DNA of 64,000 bases from CAVSLM01 sp963728895 (GCA_963728895.1 CAVSLM010000003.1:1-64000), one strand, 5' to 3'; positions 33,652 to 43,114 are shown, numbered from the stretch's first letter. Notes: generated by a model from the letters alone, not told the origin. Numbers and translations: made by a program.

Positions 33652-34246
33652 GCGTAACGGTCCTTCGCGGCAGGTACAGCGCGTCTTCGGTGGCGATGGC
33701 GTGCAGCGGGACATCCCAGGGCTCGCTCGGAAGCACCGGGACCTTCTGTAGCTCGTGCGCGATGCCGATCAGCCGTGGCTTGTGCCAGTGGCGGCGGTGC
33801 AGCAGAAAGGCGAAGCTCCGATCGTAATAGCCCCCGCCCATGCCCAGCCGGTTACCCTGCGGGTCGAAGGCGACCAGCGGCGCCAGCACCAGGTCGAGGG
33901 CGCAGGCGGGCACGAGCTCGCGATGCACCGGTTCGAGTATGCCGTAACGATTCGGCGTGAGTGCCTCGCCGCTGCGCCAGACGCAGAACCACAAGCGGTT
34001 CTCGGCGCATGGTGCGAGCACCGGGAGGTAGACCCGCTTGCGCAGCTGCAACGCGAGCGCGAGCAGCGGTGCGGGATCGATCTCGCCGTCCGCCGGCAGA
34101 TATCCTGCGATACGACGGGCGGCGCGGAACGCCCGCGTGCGCGACAGGCGGTGGGCGAGATGCCGGGCATTTCGGGAGCGGGTCGGTGCCGGCAGGGCGT
34201 TGCGAGCAGCCCGTATGCGGGTGCGCAGCTCGCCGCGGGGACTCAT
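33602..34246 (-). CDS. ygfA: 5-formyltetrahydrofolate cyclo-ligase
   Basis: Converts 5-formyl-THF to 5,10-methenyl-THF with ATP, recycling folate. 214 residues. Basic N-terminus (RTRIRAARNALPAPTRSRNA), GEIDPAPLL, ENRLWFCVW and the ATP/folate motif GNRLGMGGGYYDRSF. The C-terminal about 20 residues overlap the EVE gene, longer than usual for the family. Follows the 6S RNA gene on the same strand, the arrangement conserved in gammaproteobacteria (ssrS-ygfA), where processing of the RNA from a common transcript is known in E. coli. Confidence 0.92.
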   Translation of the reverse strand: MSPRGELRTRIRAARNALPAPTRSRNARHLAHRLSRTRAFRAARRIAGYLPADGEIDPAPLLALALQLRKRVYLPVLAPCAENRLWFCVWRSGEALTPNRYGILEPVHRELVPACALDLVLAPLVAFDPQGNRLGMGGGYYDRSFAFLLHRRHWHKPRLIGIAHELQKVPVLPSEPWDVPLHAIATEDALYLPRRTVTHELLADEVRTRSVRNR

Positions 34247-34309
34247 CGGAAACCGCTGGCGCCGGCGCTCTGCGCCGGGTGCAGAGCTGCGAAACGGGGA
34301 GCTAGAGAA

Positions 34310-34497
34310 GGCATCCTCCGCACGTGCCGTCGCGGCCTTCGCCCTTGAACCAATGGTTCAGGTGGGGACGAGGATGACGTATCAGGCTTTCCGCACGCGG
34401 CGGACATGCACAACAACGTCAACACGATTCGCCCCCGGGGTATGCATTTAGGCTCAAGAAAATACCCAGCCGGCTAACGAACACCGCAGGGGATGCC
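34310..34497 (-). ncRNA. ssrS: 6S RNA
   Basis: About 188 nt. The closing stem pairs GGCATCC (34491-34497) with GGATGCC (34310-34316). Inside, the 3' half reads CACCTGAACCATTGGTTCAA and GGGCGAAGGCCGCGACGGCA, closely matching E. coli 6S RNA (CACCTTGAACCAAGGGTTCA and on). 6S RNA mimics an open promoter and holds sigma-70 RNA polymerase in stationary phase. The position between zapA and 5-FCL is the canonical one. Confidence 0.92.
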
Positions 34498-34507
34498 TTT
34501 TCTAGCG

Positions 34508-34822
34508 CTACGATTCCGCGGGACTGCCCTGGACCAGGGCACTTTCAACCTTCTCCTGCAGCACGCGTATCCTGCTGCTCACCGAATCCATGAAACTGTT
34601 GCGGGAGCGAGAGTCCTCCAGCAGCTCGTTGGCCATGTTCAGGGCGGCCATGACCGCAATGCGCTCGGTACCGACCACCCGTCCGCCGTCGCGGATCTCC
34701 TTCATCTTGCGATTCAGGAGCTGCACGGAAGTCAGCAGGGCGTCGCGGTCGGCCTCGGGGCACGCCACCCGGTATTCCTTGTCGAGTATGTGTACCACCA
34801 CGGCACGCGTCTCGACCGTCAC
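34508..34822 (-). CDS. zapA: Cell division protein ZapA
   Basis: Crosslinks FtsZ filaments at the septum. 104 residues: globular N-terminal part (VVVHILDKEYRVACPEADRD) and the C-terminal coiled coil (GTERIAVMAALNMANELLED). Matches ZapA of Pseudomonas and E. coli in length. It overlaps the upstream ZapB-like gene by four bases and precedes 6S RNA, as in most gammaproteobacteria. Confidence 0.93.
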   Translation of the reverse strand: MTVETRAVVVHILDKEYRVACPEADRDALLTSVQLLNRKMKEIRDGGRVVGTERIAVMAALNMANELLEDSRSRNSFMDSVSSRIRVLQEKVESALVQGSPAES

Positions 34823-35052
34823 GCGTTGTGCTCCAGAGACTTCAGGCGCAGGATCATTGCCTCGACCCGGGCGCGCGCCAGCTCGGTCTTCTCGATCAGG
34901 CTCGCGCGTTCCGCCACCAGCGATTCCTGGTTGACGCGCAAAGAGCGGTTTTCGTTCTTCAGACGCTCGCAGGTTCGAATCAACTCGTCGATCCGCGTCT
35001 CGAGCTTCTGAAGATCGAGCTCCTCTCTATGCACAGGCTTTTCTTCCGACAT
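34819..35052 (-). CDS. ZapB-like coiled-coil protein (TIGR02449 type)
   Basis: 77 residues, almost all coiled coil (LDLQKLETRIDELIRTCERL, NENRSLRVNQESLVAERASL). These short proteins next to zapA are taken to play a ZapB-like role in division. The start (ATG, complement of 35050-35052) was chosen over an upstream extension that has no family sequence. Coupled to zapA by a four-base overlap; divergent from pepP. Confidence 0.85.
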   Translation of the reverse strand: MSEEKPVHREELDLQKLETRIDELIRTCERLKNENRSLRVNQESLVAERASLIEKTELARARVEAMILRLKSLEHNA

Positions 35053-35194
35053 GACATCACTATAGAGCCGGCGGGATGCATGGTCAACAACGCCCGGGCG
35101 CGCAAGTTTCTGCATGCCCGCGGCGAGTGTTAGTATAGAAATATTGCTGCTGCCGAGGCCGGTGGCAACCACCCTTCGGACCGTTTGCTCCGCT

Positions 35195-36502
35195 ATGAAT
35201 CCCAGAGAGTTCGCCAGGCGTCGCAAACAGCTCATGCGCATGATGGGCGACGGATCGATGGCGATCCTGCCCGCTGCTGCGCAGCGCATCCGCAACCGCG
35301 ACGCGGAATATCCGTTTCGCCAGGACAGCGACTTCCAGTATCTGACCGGCTTTCCGGAGCCCGAGGCGGTGCTGGTCCTGATGCCCGGACGCAAGGAGGG
35401 CGAGTACGTACTTTTCTGCCGCGAGCGCGATCCGCAGATGGAGACCTGGAACGGGCGTCGCGCCGGACAGGACGGTGCGCGCGAGCACTACGGCGCCGAC
35501 GACTCGTTTCCCATCGGAGACATCGACGACATCCTTCCCGGGCTGCTGGAAAACAAGGAGCGGGTCTACTACACCATGGGCTGCAGCCCGGATTTCGACC
35601 GGCGCATGATGGAATGGGTCAACCGCATTCGCAGTCAGGTCCGCACGGGAAGTCGTCCGCCGGGCGAGTTCGTTTCGCTGGAGCACCTGCTGCACGACAT
35701 GCGTCTCTACAAGAGCCGCGCCGAGCAGGGAGCGATGCGCACCGCCATGAGGATTTCCGCGACTGCGCACCAGCGCGCGATGCAGATCTGCCGCCCCGGT
35801 GCCATGGAATACCAGGTCGAGGCGGAGCTGCTGTACGAGTTTCGTCGCCACGGCGCGGTGCCGGCCTACGAGCCCATCGTCGGCGGCGGAGCCAACGGCT
35901 GCATTCTGCACTACACGGAAAACAGCGCCGAGCTGCGCGACGGGGATTTGCTGCTGATCGACGCCGGCGCAGAGTACGAGTGCTACGCGGCCGACATCAC
36001 CCGCACCTTCCCCGTGAACGGACGCTTCAGCCCCGCGCAGCGTGCCGTCTATGAAGTGGTGCTCGCCGCGCAGCGTGCCGCCATCGCCAAGGTGCGCCCC
36101 GGCAATCACTGGAACGACCCGCACGACGCCGCGGTGCGCGCGCTCACCGAAGGCATGGTGGCGCTCGGCCTGCTGAAGGGCCGGGTGCGCAAGCTGATCC
36201 AGGACGAGAGCTACCGACGCTTCTATATGCATCGCACCGGACACTGGCTGGGCATGGACGTGCATGACGTCGGCGACTACAAAGTGGGCGGACAGTGGCG
36301 GGTGCTGGAGCCCGGTATGGTGCTGACGGTCGAGCCCGGCATCTACATCGCGCCCGGGACCAGAGGCGTGGCAAGGAAGTGGTGGGGCATCGGCATCCGC
36401 ATCGAGGACGACGTGCTGGTCACGGCGGACGGCTGTGAAGTGATGACCGCCGCGGTGCCGAAGGAAGTCGATGCCATCGAGGCGCTGATGCAGGCGGGCT
36501 GA
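35195..36502 (+). CDS. pepP: Xaa-Pro aminopeptidase P
   Basis: Manganese-dependent enzyme removing N-terminal residues before proline. 435 residues from MNPREFARRRKQLM (E. coli 441). Metal ligands are visible in LLIDAGAEYECYAADITRTF (two Asp), MHRTGHWLGMDVHD (His), LTVEPGIYI (Glu) and GIRIEDDVLV (Glu). First gene of a pepP-ubiH-ubiI string (spacing 9 and 7 bases), the same order as in E. coli and Pseudomonas. Confidence 0.96.
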   Translation: MNPREFARRRKQLMRMMGDGSMAILPAAAQRIRNRDAEYPFRQDSDFQYLTGFPEPEAVLVLMPGRKEGEYVLFCRERDPQMETWNGRRAGQDGAREHYGADDSFPIGDIDDILPGLLENKERVYYTMGCSPDFDRRMMEWVNRIRSQVRTGSRPPGEFVSLEHLLHDMRLYKSRAEQGAMRTAMRISATAHQRAMQICRPGAMEYQVEAELLYEFRRHGAVPAYEPIVGGGANGCILHYTENSAELRDGDLLLIDAGAEYECYAADITRTFPVNGRFSPAQRAVYEVVLAAQRAAIAKVRPGNHWNDPHDAAVRALTEGMVALGLLKGRVRKLIQDESYRRFYMHRTGHWLGMDVHDVGDYKVGGQWRVLEPGMVLTVEPGIYIAPGTRGVARKWWGIGIRIEDDVLVTADGCEVMTAAVPKEVDAIEALMQAG

Positions 36503-36511
36503 GGGGGAGCA

Positions 36512-37738
36512 ATGGCGGATGCCTTCTATGACGTCCTGATCGTCGGCAACGGCCTGGTCGGTGCAAGCCTCGCGTGCGCGCTCGGGAGCCAGTCGCTGCG
36601 AGTTGGTGTGATCGACGCTCAGCCGCTGAGCGTCGCGGATCAGCCCAGCTACGACGAGCGCTCGATCGCATTGGCCTACGGCACGAGCCGGATTTTCCAG
36701 GCCATCGGGCTATGGCATCTGCTCGCCGAGCGCGTGACGCCGATCCGGAGCATTCACATTTCCGACCGCGGCCATTTCGGTGTCACGCGGCTCGCGGCTC
36801 TCGACGAAGGCGTTCCCGCGCTGGGTTACGTTGCCGCGGCACGGCTGCTGAGCCAGGCTCTGGTGCAACGGCTGGGCGACTTCCCCAACGTCGAACTGCA
36901 GTGTCCGGCAACCGTGGAGTGCGTGCTGATGCAGGAGGACGCCGCCCAGGTCACCGTGCTGGCGCAGGGCGAGCGGCGCGTGCTTGGCTGCGCGCTGCTG
37001 GTCGCCGCCGACGGCACCCGGTCGTCGGTGCGTGAGCAGCTCAACATTCCTGTTACGGAGTGGCGCTACGGACAGACGGCGGTGATCGCCAACCTGACGC
37101 CCCGGCACCATCACCGGTATGTCGCCTACGAGCGCTTCACCGACAGCGGCCCGCTGGCGCTGCTTCCGCTCGACGACGAGCGTTGCGCGCTGGTGTGGAC
37201 CTTGCGCGACGCGCAGGTCGAAGAGGTGATGGCGCTGGACGATGCTGCATTCCTGCACCGGCTGCAGGCGCGCTTCGGTTACCGGCTGGGTATTTTTCAG
37301 CGCGTGGGCGCCCGCCATGCCTATCCGCTTGCGCTGGTGCGCGCCCACGAGTCGGTGCGCCCGCGGCTTGCGCTGATCGGCAACGCCGCGCACACGCTAC
37401 ACCCGGTGGCAGGGCAGGGCTTCAATCTGGGGTTGCGCGATGCTGCCGCGCTCGCCGACGTCGTGTGCGAGGCCGTGATGCAAGGCGCGGATCCCGGTGC
37501 GCCCACGGCACTGCGACGCTACGCGCAATGGCGCCGCGACGATCAACGCCGGGTGATCGCCTTTACCGACACGCTGGCGCGACTGTTCGCGAGTCCGCTC
37601 GCACCGCTGGCCTGGGCGCGCAGTCTGGGTCTGCTTGCGGTGGATGTGCTTCCGCCGCTCAAGCACGCCCTGACCCACCGCACCATGGGGCTCTCCGGAC
37701 GGCTGTCGCGTTTGGCACGCGGCGTGCCGTTGTCCTGA
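36512..37738 (+). CDS. ubiH: 2-octaprenyl-6-methoxyphenol hydroxylase (UbiH)
   Basis: Flavin monooxygenase of ubiquinone synthesis. 408 residues. N-terminal Rossmann motif VLIVGNGLVGASLACALG, middle motif LLVAADGTRSSVRE, and FAD motif LIGNAAHTLHPVAGQGFNLG. Starts nine bases after pepP and ends seven bases before the next paralogue. Assignment as UbiH rather than UbiI/UbiF rests on its first place after pepP, as in E. coli. Confidence 0.92.
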   Translation: MADAFYDVLIVGNGLVGASLACALGSQSLRVGVIDAQPLSVADQPSYDERSIALAYGTSRIFQAIGLWHLLAERVTPIRSIHISDRGHFGVTRLAALDEGVPALGYVAAARLLSQALVQRLGDFPNVELQCPATVECVLMQEDAAQVTVLAQGERRVLGCALLVAADGTRSSVREQLNIPVTEWRYGQTAVIANLTPRHHHRYVAYERFTDSGPLALLPLDDERCALVWTLRDAQVEEVMALDDAAFLHRLQARFGYRLGIFQRVGARHAYPLALVRAHESVRPRLALIGNAAHTLHPVAGQGFNLGLRDAAALADVVCEAVMQGADPGAPTALRRYAQWRRDDQRRVIAFTDTLARLFASPLAPLAWARSLGLLAVDVLPPLKHALTHRTMGLSGRLSRLARGVPLS

Positions 37739-37745
37739 GCGCGCC

Positions 37746-38984
37746 ATGGAGAACGTTGCACCGCAGGAAGGACAGGGGCCGTTCGACATCGTCATCGTTG
37801 GCGGCGGCATGGTCGGCTCGGCACTCGCGTGCGCGCTGGGCGAGACGCCATTGCGCATCGCCCTGCTCGAAGCGCGCCCGCCGGGGCCGGCACCGGTCAC
37901 CGAGGACATCGACCTGCGGGTCTCGGCGCTGACGATCGCCTCCCAGCGTATTCTGCAGGCGCTGCATGTGTGGGATCACATGCCGGTGCAGCGCCTCGCC
38001 CCGTTTCGCCGCATGCAGGTGTGGGATGCGCAGGGCAGCGGCAGCATAGGCTTCGACTGCGCCGACATCGGTGCCGCCGCTCTCGGCCACATCGTGGAGA
38101 ATCGGGTGATCCTCGCCGCGCTGTGGACGCGCCTGCACAGCCTGCCGCAGGTGCAGGTCATCGCCCCGGCGGTGCCGATGGGACTGATCACGGACCAGCA
38201 CGGCGCGCAGGTTGCGCTGGAGGACGGAAGGATGCTGCGCACGCGTCTGGTGGTCGGTGCCGATGGCGGCGATTCCCCGCTGCGCGGACTGGCGGGCATC
38301 CGCACGCGCGGCTGGTCCTACGATCAGCGCGCCGTGGTGGCGACGGTGCGCACCGAGCACCCGCACGCCGACACCGCATGGCAGCGTTTCCTGGCGCATG
38401 GCCCGCTGGCATTCCTGCCGCTGTTCGACGGTCGCTGCTCCATCGTCTGGTCGACCACGCCGCGCCGCGCCGACGCCCTGCTCGAAGCACCGGAGGAGGC
38501 CTTTCTCGCCGAGCTGGAGGAGGCGAGTGGTGGAGCCCTCGGCCGCATGCTGCAGACCTCGCCGCGCGCGGCCTTTCCGTTGCGCATGCTGCACGCCCGA
38601 CAGTATGTCCTGGAACGCGTGGCGCTCTGCGGAGATGCCGCCCACACGATCCACCCGCTCGCGGGGCAGGGTGTGAACCTGGGTCTGCTGGACGCCGCCG
38701 CACTCGCCCAAGTGCTCCAGGTCGCCGCGCGGGCCGGACGCGACATCGGCGGCTTGAAGACGCTGCGCCGCTACGAGCGCTGGCGCAAGACCGACAACGT
38801 CTCGATGATGGCAGTGATGGACGGCTTCAAGCGCCTGTTCGGCATCCGCTGGCAGCCGGTGCCCTGGATCCGCAACTTCGGTCTGGGTCTCACCGATCGC
38901 GCGCCCCCGATCAAGAACGCGATCATGCGCCGCGCCATGGGCCTTACCGGCGACCTCCCGGATCTCGCGCGCGGGCTTGGATAA
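37746..38984 (+). CDS. ubiI: UbiI/UbiF-type ubiquinone hydroxylase
   Basis: Second flavin monooxygenase for the ubiquinone ring. 412 residues. IVIVGGGMVGSALACALGET, VVGADGGDSPLRGLAG and LCGDAAHTIHPLAGQGVNLG are the three FAD-site motifs. The order pepP-ubiH-ubiI matches E. coli visC (ubiI). Which ring carbon it hydroxylates cannot be read from sequence; C5 (UbiI) is favoured by position. Confidence 0.9.
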   Translation: MENVAPQEGQGPFDIVIVGGGMVGSALACALGETPLRIALLEARPPGPAPVTEDIDLRVSALTIASQRILQALHVWDHMPVQRLAPFRRMQVWDAQGSGSIGFDCADIGAAALGHIVENRVILAALWTRLHSLPQVQVIAPAVPMGLITDQHGAQVALEDGRMLRTRLVVGADGGDSPLRGLAGIRTRGWSYDQRAVVATVRTEHPHADTAWQRFLAHGPLAFLPLFDGRCSIVWSTTPRRADALLEAPEEAFLAELEEASGGALGRMLQTSPRAAFPLRMLHARQYVLERVALCGDAAHTIHPLAGQGVNLGLLDAAALAQVLQVAARAGRDIGGLKTLRRYERWRKTDNVSMMAVMDGFKRLFGIRWQPVPWIRNFGLGLTDRAPPIKNAIMRRAMGLTGDLPDLARGLG

Positions 38985-39064
38985 GGCCAAGGCAGCGGCG
39001 CCATTGCACCTGCTGCGCCGGGTGATGGGTCGCGCCGCGAAGTCGCTGCGCGCGCCCGCCGTTC

Positions 39065-39094
39065 TTGGAGTCTTTCCGGCTTATCGTTTATAGT
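39065..39094 (+). promoter_or_regulatory. Promoter of the glycine-riboswitch transcript
   Basis: TTGGAG (39065-39070), 18 bases, TATAGT (39089-39094), ending about 20 bases before the first aptamer helix. Confidence 0.5.
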
Positions 39095-39112
39095 GGCGGC
39101 TCGACCGCAGCT

Positions 39113-39336
39113 CCGTGGAAGAGATCGCGTGCCGTTGGGTCTGGCAGGATCGCCCGTAGCACACGACGCCGAAGGCGCAACCCGCCCGGAATCGCTCAGG
39201 CAAAAGGACCGCGGCAGTGTGTCGACTCTGGAGAGCGATCAGCGCGGCTGATCCACCGAAGGGGCAGGAAGTTCGGCATGCTGCGGTGCAAGCGCAACCT
39301 GCCGCGACTCCCAATCTCTCAGGTTTGCGGACAGAG
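39113..39336 (+). promoter_or_regulatory. Tandem glycine riboswitch
   Basis: Two aptamers in a row. The first has GTGGAAGAGATCGCG, then CGCCGAAGGCGCAA, ATCGCTCAGGCAAAAGGACC and ACTCTGGAGAGCG (about 39114-39238). The second has CCACCGAAGGGGCAGGAA and AATCTCTCAGGTTTGCGGAC, then AGAGGGG (to about 39340). These are the standard GCCGAAGG/CTCAGG cores of glycine aptamers. A large terminator follows, so glycine binding should raise read-through into the gcv genes. Confidence 0.93.
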
Positions 39337-39384
39337 GGGCGGCGGATGACCATCACGGTCATTCCGCCGCCCCTTGGTTTTTTC
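39336..39384 (+). terminator. Riboswitch-controlled terminator upstream of gcvT
   Basis: AGGGGCGGCGGATGACC (39336-39352) pairs with GGTCATTCCGCCGCCCCT (39359-39375, one bulge), followed by TGG and a run of six T. It overlaps the last aptamer bases, as expected for an expression platform. Confidence 0.88.
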
Positions 39385-39442
39385 CGGCAACCGCCTGCCG
39401 CCGGTACCGTCCGCCATCGACGCGAAGGATGAGCACGCCGCC

Positions 39443-40535
39443 ATGGGCAACCGCACTGCGCTGTACGACCGCCACCTCGCCATGGGTGCGAAAATGGTCG
39501 ACTTCGGTGGCTGGGACATGCCGCTTCACTACGGCTCCCAGCTGGAGGAGCACCATGCCGTGCGCCGCGACGCGGGCATGTTCGACGTCTCGCACATGAC
39601 GGTCGTGGACGTGCAGGGGAGCGCAGCGCGCGACTATCTGCGCAGCCTGCTCGCCAACGATATCGACCGTTTGAAGCAGACCGGCCGTGCGCTCTACAGC
39701 TGCATGCTGAATGAGCAGGGCGGCGTCATCGACGACTTGATCTGTTATTTCCTCGCGCCCGGGAATTTTCGGCTGGTGGTGAATGCAGCCACGCGTGCCA
39801 AGGACCTGGCGTGGCTGCAACGCCAGGCGCAGTCCCTTGCGGTCACTGTAGCCGAACGTGCCGATCTCGCCATGATCGCCGTGCAGGGCCCGCAGGCGCG
39901 CGAGCGCACGCTCCCCTTGCTGGAGCCCGATGTGCGCGACGCGGCTGCGCGGCTGGATCCGTTTACCGCGGCCAGCAACGACAGGATGCTGGTGGCGCGC
40001 ACCGGCTATACGGGCGAGGACGGGTTCGAGCTCATCACCGGCGCGGAGGAGGCGCGGACGGCTGTGGGACGGGCTGCAGCGCTCGAGTGTCGCGCCCTGC
40101 GGCCTGGGCTCGCGCGACACGCTGCGCCTGGAGGCCGGCATGAACCTGTACGGATCGGACATGGACGAGCACACCACGCCGCTGGAGTCGGGGCTTGCAT
40201 GGACCGTCGCCTGGGATCCTGCGGAGCGCGACTTCATCGGTCGCAGCGCGCTGCAGGCGCAGCGCGGCGCGGGCGTGGCGCGCAAGCTGGTGGGACTGGT
40301 CCTGCTGGGCAAGGGCGTGCTGCGCAACCATCAGAAGGTGCGCTGCGGCGCGGCCGGCGAGGGCGAGATCACCAGCGGCGGGTTCGCACCGACACTGGGC
40401 CATGCCATCGCCTTCGCCAGGCTGCCTGCCGCGGCGCAAGACCGGGCCGAGGTCGAGATGCGCGGGCGCTGGCTGCCGGTGCAGATCGTGAAGCCGCCGT
40501 TCGTGCGCAACGGCAAGTCGCGCATTCCGGGCTAA
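39443..40535 (+). pseudogene. gcvT: Glycine cleavage T protein (aminomethyltransferase), one frameshift
   Basis: Takes the methylene group from the lipoyl arm of GcvH to tetrahydrofolate and releases ammonia. Reads RTALYDRHLAMGAKMVDFGG, ARTGYTGEDGFELITGAEEA; then a one-base shift near 40058, and on in another frame LWDGLQRSSVAPCGLGSRDT, MNLYGSDMDEHTTPLESGLA, KPPFVRNGKSRIPG. Both halves are fully conserved, giving the normal length of about 364 residues once joined. Controlled by the tandem glycine riboswitch. See the findings for error versus decay. Confidence 0.85.
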
Positions 40536-40661
40536 GCTGATGGCAGATTCGATTTCCGCGTATGCCGGAGCGCGCGATGCCACCACGGCCGTTTCGGCGC
40601 TCCCCGTGTGCGCAGCGTACTGCACGCCGGGATTCCCAGACCACCCGCAAACGAGGACACC

Positions 40662-41057
40662 ATGGACAACACCCCTGCCGATCTGAAATACACCAAGAGC
40701 CACGAGTGGGTGCGCCGTGAGGACGACGGCAGCGTGACGGTGGGCATCACGCATCACGCGCAGGAGCAGCTGGGGGACATGGTCTTCGTCGAGGTGCCCG
40801 AGATCGGCCGTGAGCTCGCCGCCAATCAGGCCGCTGCCGTGGTCGAGTCGGTGAAGGCGGCATCGGATGTCTACAGTCCGGTGGCGGGCCGCGTGGTGGC
40901 GGCCAACTCGGCGCTTGCCGATGCTCCGGAGCTGATCAACCGCGATCCGTTCGGCGAGGGATGGATCCTGCGTCTCGCGCCGAAGTCGCCTGCCGACGTG
41001 GATGTGCTGCTCGACCGCGAGGGCTATCTCGCGCTGGTCGCATCCGAGGAGCAGTAG
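40662..41057 (+). CDS. gcvH: Glycine cleavage H protein
   Basis: Lipoyl carrier that shuttles the aminomethyl group between P, T and L proteins. 131 residues; the lipoylated lysine is Lys65 in VVESVKAASDVYSP. Opens PADLKYTKSHEWVRREDDGS, the family start, with ATG 40662 chosen over an upstream extension. It is the only gcv gene of this operon with an uninterrupted frame. Confidence 0.97.
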   Translation: MDNTPADLKYTKSHEWVRREDDGSVTVGITHHAQEQLGDMVFVEVPEIGRELAANQAAAVVESVKAASDVYSPVAGRVVAANSALADAPELINRDPFGEGWILRLAPKSPADVDVLLDREGYLALVASEEQ

Positions 41058-41097
41058 TCGCGCCTTTCGGGCACCGCCCTCACCGCCAGAGACGCCC

Positions 41098-42507
41098 ATG
41101 CCGTTCATTCCCCACACCGAAGACGAAACCCGGGACATGCTCGCCACCATCGGCGTGTCCGCGCTCTAGGACCTGTTCGATGAAATTCCGGCGGAGCTGC
41201 GTGCAAGGCCCTTGCGGCAGGTGCCCGCCGGCATCGGCGAGATGGAGATCACCCGCATCATGATGGAGCGCGCCGAGCAGGACGGGCGTCCCTTGTGCTT
41301 TCTCGGCGCCGGTGCCTACGAGCACCACATTCCGGCGGCGGTCTGGGAGATCACCACGCGCGGCGAGTTCTACAGCGCCTACACGCCCTATCAGGCCGAG
41401 GCGAGCCAGGGCACGCTGCAGCTGCTCTACGAGTACCAGACGCATGATGGCCGGGCTCATGGGCATGGACGTTTCCAATGCCTCGCTGTACGACGGTGCC
41501 TCGGCCCTGGCCGAGGCGGTGCTGATGGCGGTGCGCTGCCAACCGCAAGTCGAGCGCCCGGCGCATCCTGCTGCCGCGCAGCCGTGCATCCGCGCCTATC
41601 GCCAGGTGGTGCGCAGCATCGTCGGGCCGCAGGGCGTGGATCTCGTGGAGCTGCCGTTCGACCTGCACGGCGGACATACGGCGCCCGAGTCGCTGGAAGC
41701 CTTCGAGGGGCAGGACATGCCGGCGCTGATCGTGCCGCAGCCGAACTTCTTCGGCGTGCTGGAAGAGGTCGACGCGCTGACCGACTGGGCGCATCGCCAG
41801 CGGCGCGCTGGTCATCGGCGTCAGTCAATCCGGTGGCGCATGGCGCTGCTGCGGCCGCCGGGCGAGTGGGGCGCGCACGGCGCCGACATCGCCTGCGGCG
41901 AGGGCCAGCCGCTCGGCGTGCCGCTGTCTTCCGGCGGCCCGTATTTCGGCTTCATGTGCTGCCGGCAGGAGCACGTGCGCCAGATGCCGGGGCGCATCAT
42001 CGGGCGCACCCTCGATCGCCCAGGGCCAGCCCGGCTACACGCTCACCCTGCAGGCGCGCGAGCAGCACATCCGCCGCTCCAAGGCTACCTCGAACATCTG
42101 CACCAACCAGGGTCTGCTGGTGACCGCCGCGACCATCTACATGGCGCTGCTCGGCCCGCAGGGACTGGAGCGCGTCGCAGCCGGCTGCCACGCCAATACC
42201 GGCGCGCTCATCGAGCGGCTCTGTGCATTGCCGGGCGTGAGCCGCTGCTTCGACCGGCGCGGTGTTCCACGAGGCGGTGCTGCGCTTCGAGCTGCCGCTG
42301 CGCGGATTGCTGCGAGCCGCTGTCCGCGCAGGAATCTGCTGCCGGCTACGAGCTCACCGAAGATTATCCGGAGCTCGGCAACGCCTTGCTGGTGTGCGCC
42401 ACCGAGACCAAGAGTCGACCGCCGACCTGCGAGCCTATGCCGGGCACCTGAAGCGCGCCATCGACAGCCAGACCCAGGCCGGCTGTCCGGTGAAACCGAA
42501 GATGTAG
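41098..42507 (+). pseudogene. gcvPA: Glycine dehydrogenase (decarboxylating) subunit 1, in-frame stop plus many frameshifts
   Basis: N-terminal half of the split P protein, which with GcvPB decarboxylates glycine onto lipoyl-GcvH. Begins MPFIPHTEDETRDMLATIGV, then a TAG at 41167-41169 where the family has Gln (VSALQDLFDEIP), then IPAELRARPLRQVPAGIGEM, GAYEHHIPAAVWEITTRGEF, LMGMDVSNASLYDGASALAE, VPQPNFFGVLEEVDALTDWA, GPYFGFMCCRQEHVRQMPGR, ERVAAGCHANTGALIERLCA. At least eight one-base shifts are needed to connect these blocks. The order and spacing of the blocks are normal; the C-terminus ends AGCPVKPKM. Confidence 0.8.
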
Positions 42508-42569
42508 AAACTCCCGGCTCAGCGCCTGTTCAGGCGCCCATCCACCCCGCGTCCACGAGGAGAACACCC

Positions 42570-43071
42570 ATGGCAAGCGTCACCCTGAAGGGAAACCCCA
42601 TGCATACCAGCGGCGATCTGCCCAAGGTCGGTACGCACGCGCCGGACTTCCGTCTGGTCGACACCGGGCTCGGCGACGAAGTCGCTCGGCGACTTCAAGG
42701 GCAGGAAAAAGCTGCTGAACATCGTGCCGAGCCTCGACACGTCGGTGTGCGCAATCTCCACGCGCAAGTTCAACGAGTACGCCAAGTCTCATCCGGATAC
42801 CATGGTGCTGATCATTTCCGCCGATCTGCCGTTCGCGCAGAAGCGCTTCTGCGACGGCGAGCAGCTGTCCTCGGTGGTGCCGCTGTCCATGATGCGCTCG
42901 CGCAACTTCGGCAAGGACTACGGCGTGCTGATCCAGGACGGCCCGCTGGCCGGGCATCACCGCGCGCGCGGTGGTGGTGCTCGACGCAGAACGACAACGT
43001 GCTCTACTACGCAGCTGGTGCCGGAGATCGGCGAGGAGCCGGACTACGACAGGGCGCTGTCGGCGCTGTGA
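42570..43071 (+). pseudogene. tpx: Thiol peroxidase (Tpx), frameshifted
   Basis: Peroxiredoxin reducing organic peroxides with thioredoxin. Restored text: ASVTLKGNPMHTSGDLPKVG, SLGDFKGRKKLLNIVPSLDT, then the peroxidatic Cys in TSVCAISTRKFNEYA, the resolving Cys in AQKRFCDGEQL, and a C-terminal LVPEIGEEPDYDRALSAL. Frame changes near 42680 and at several sites in 42955-43015. Length (about 166) is normal. It lies inside the gcv operon between gcvPA and gcvPB, an unusual position. A GAGGAGAA ribosome site precedes the ATG. Confidence 0.82.
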
Positions 43072-43114
43072 GATCTCATCGCGCATCGGGCAGGCGTGGC
43101 GCGGTGGCGCGGCC

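Noticed and set aside
41167..41169. TAG read as pyrrolysine or another recoded residue in gcvPA
   Set aside because: No context for recoding, and the same gene has many frameshifts; a point error or mutation is simpler.
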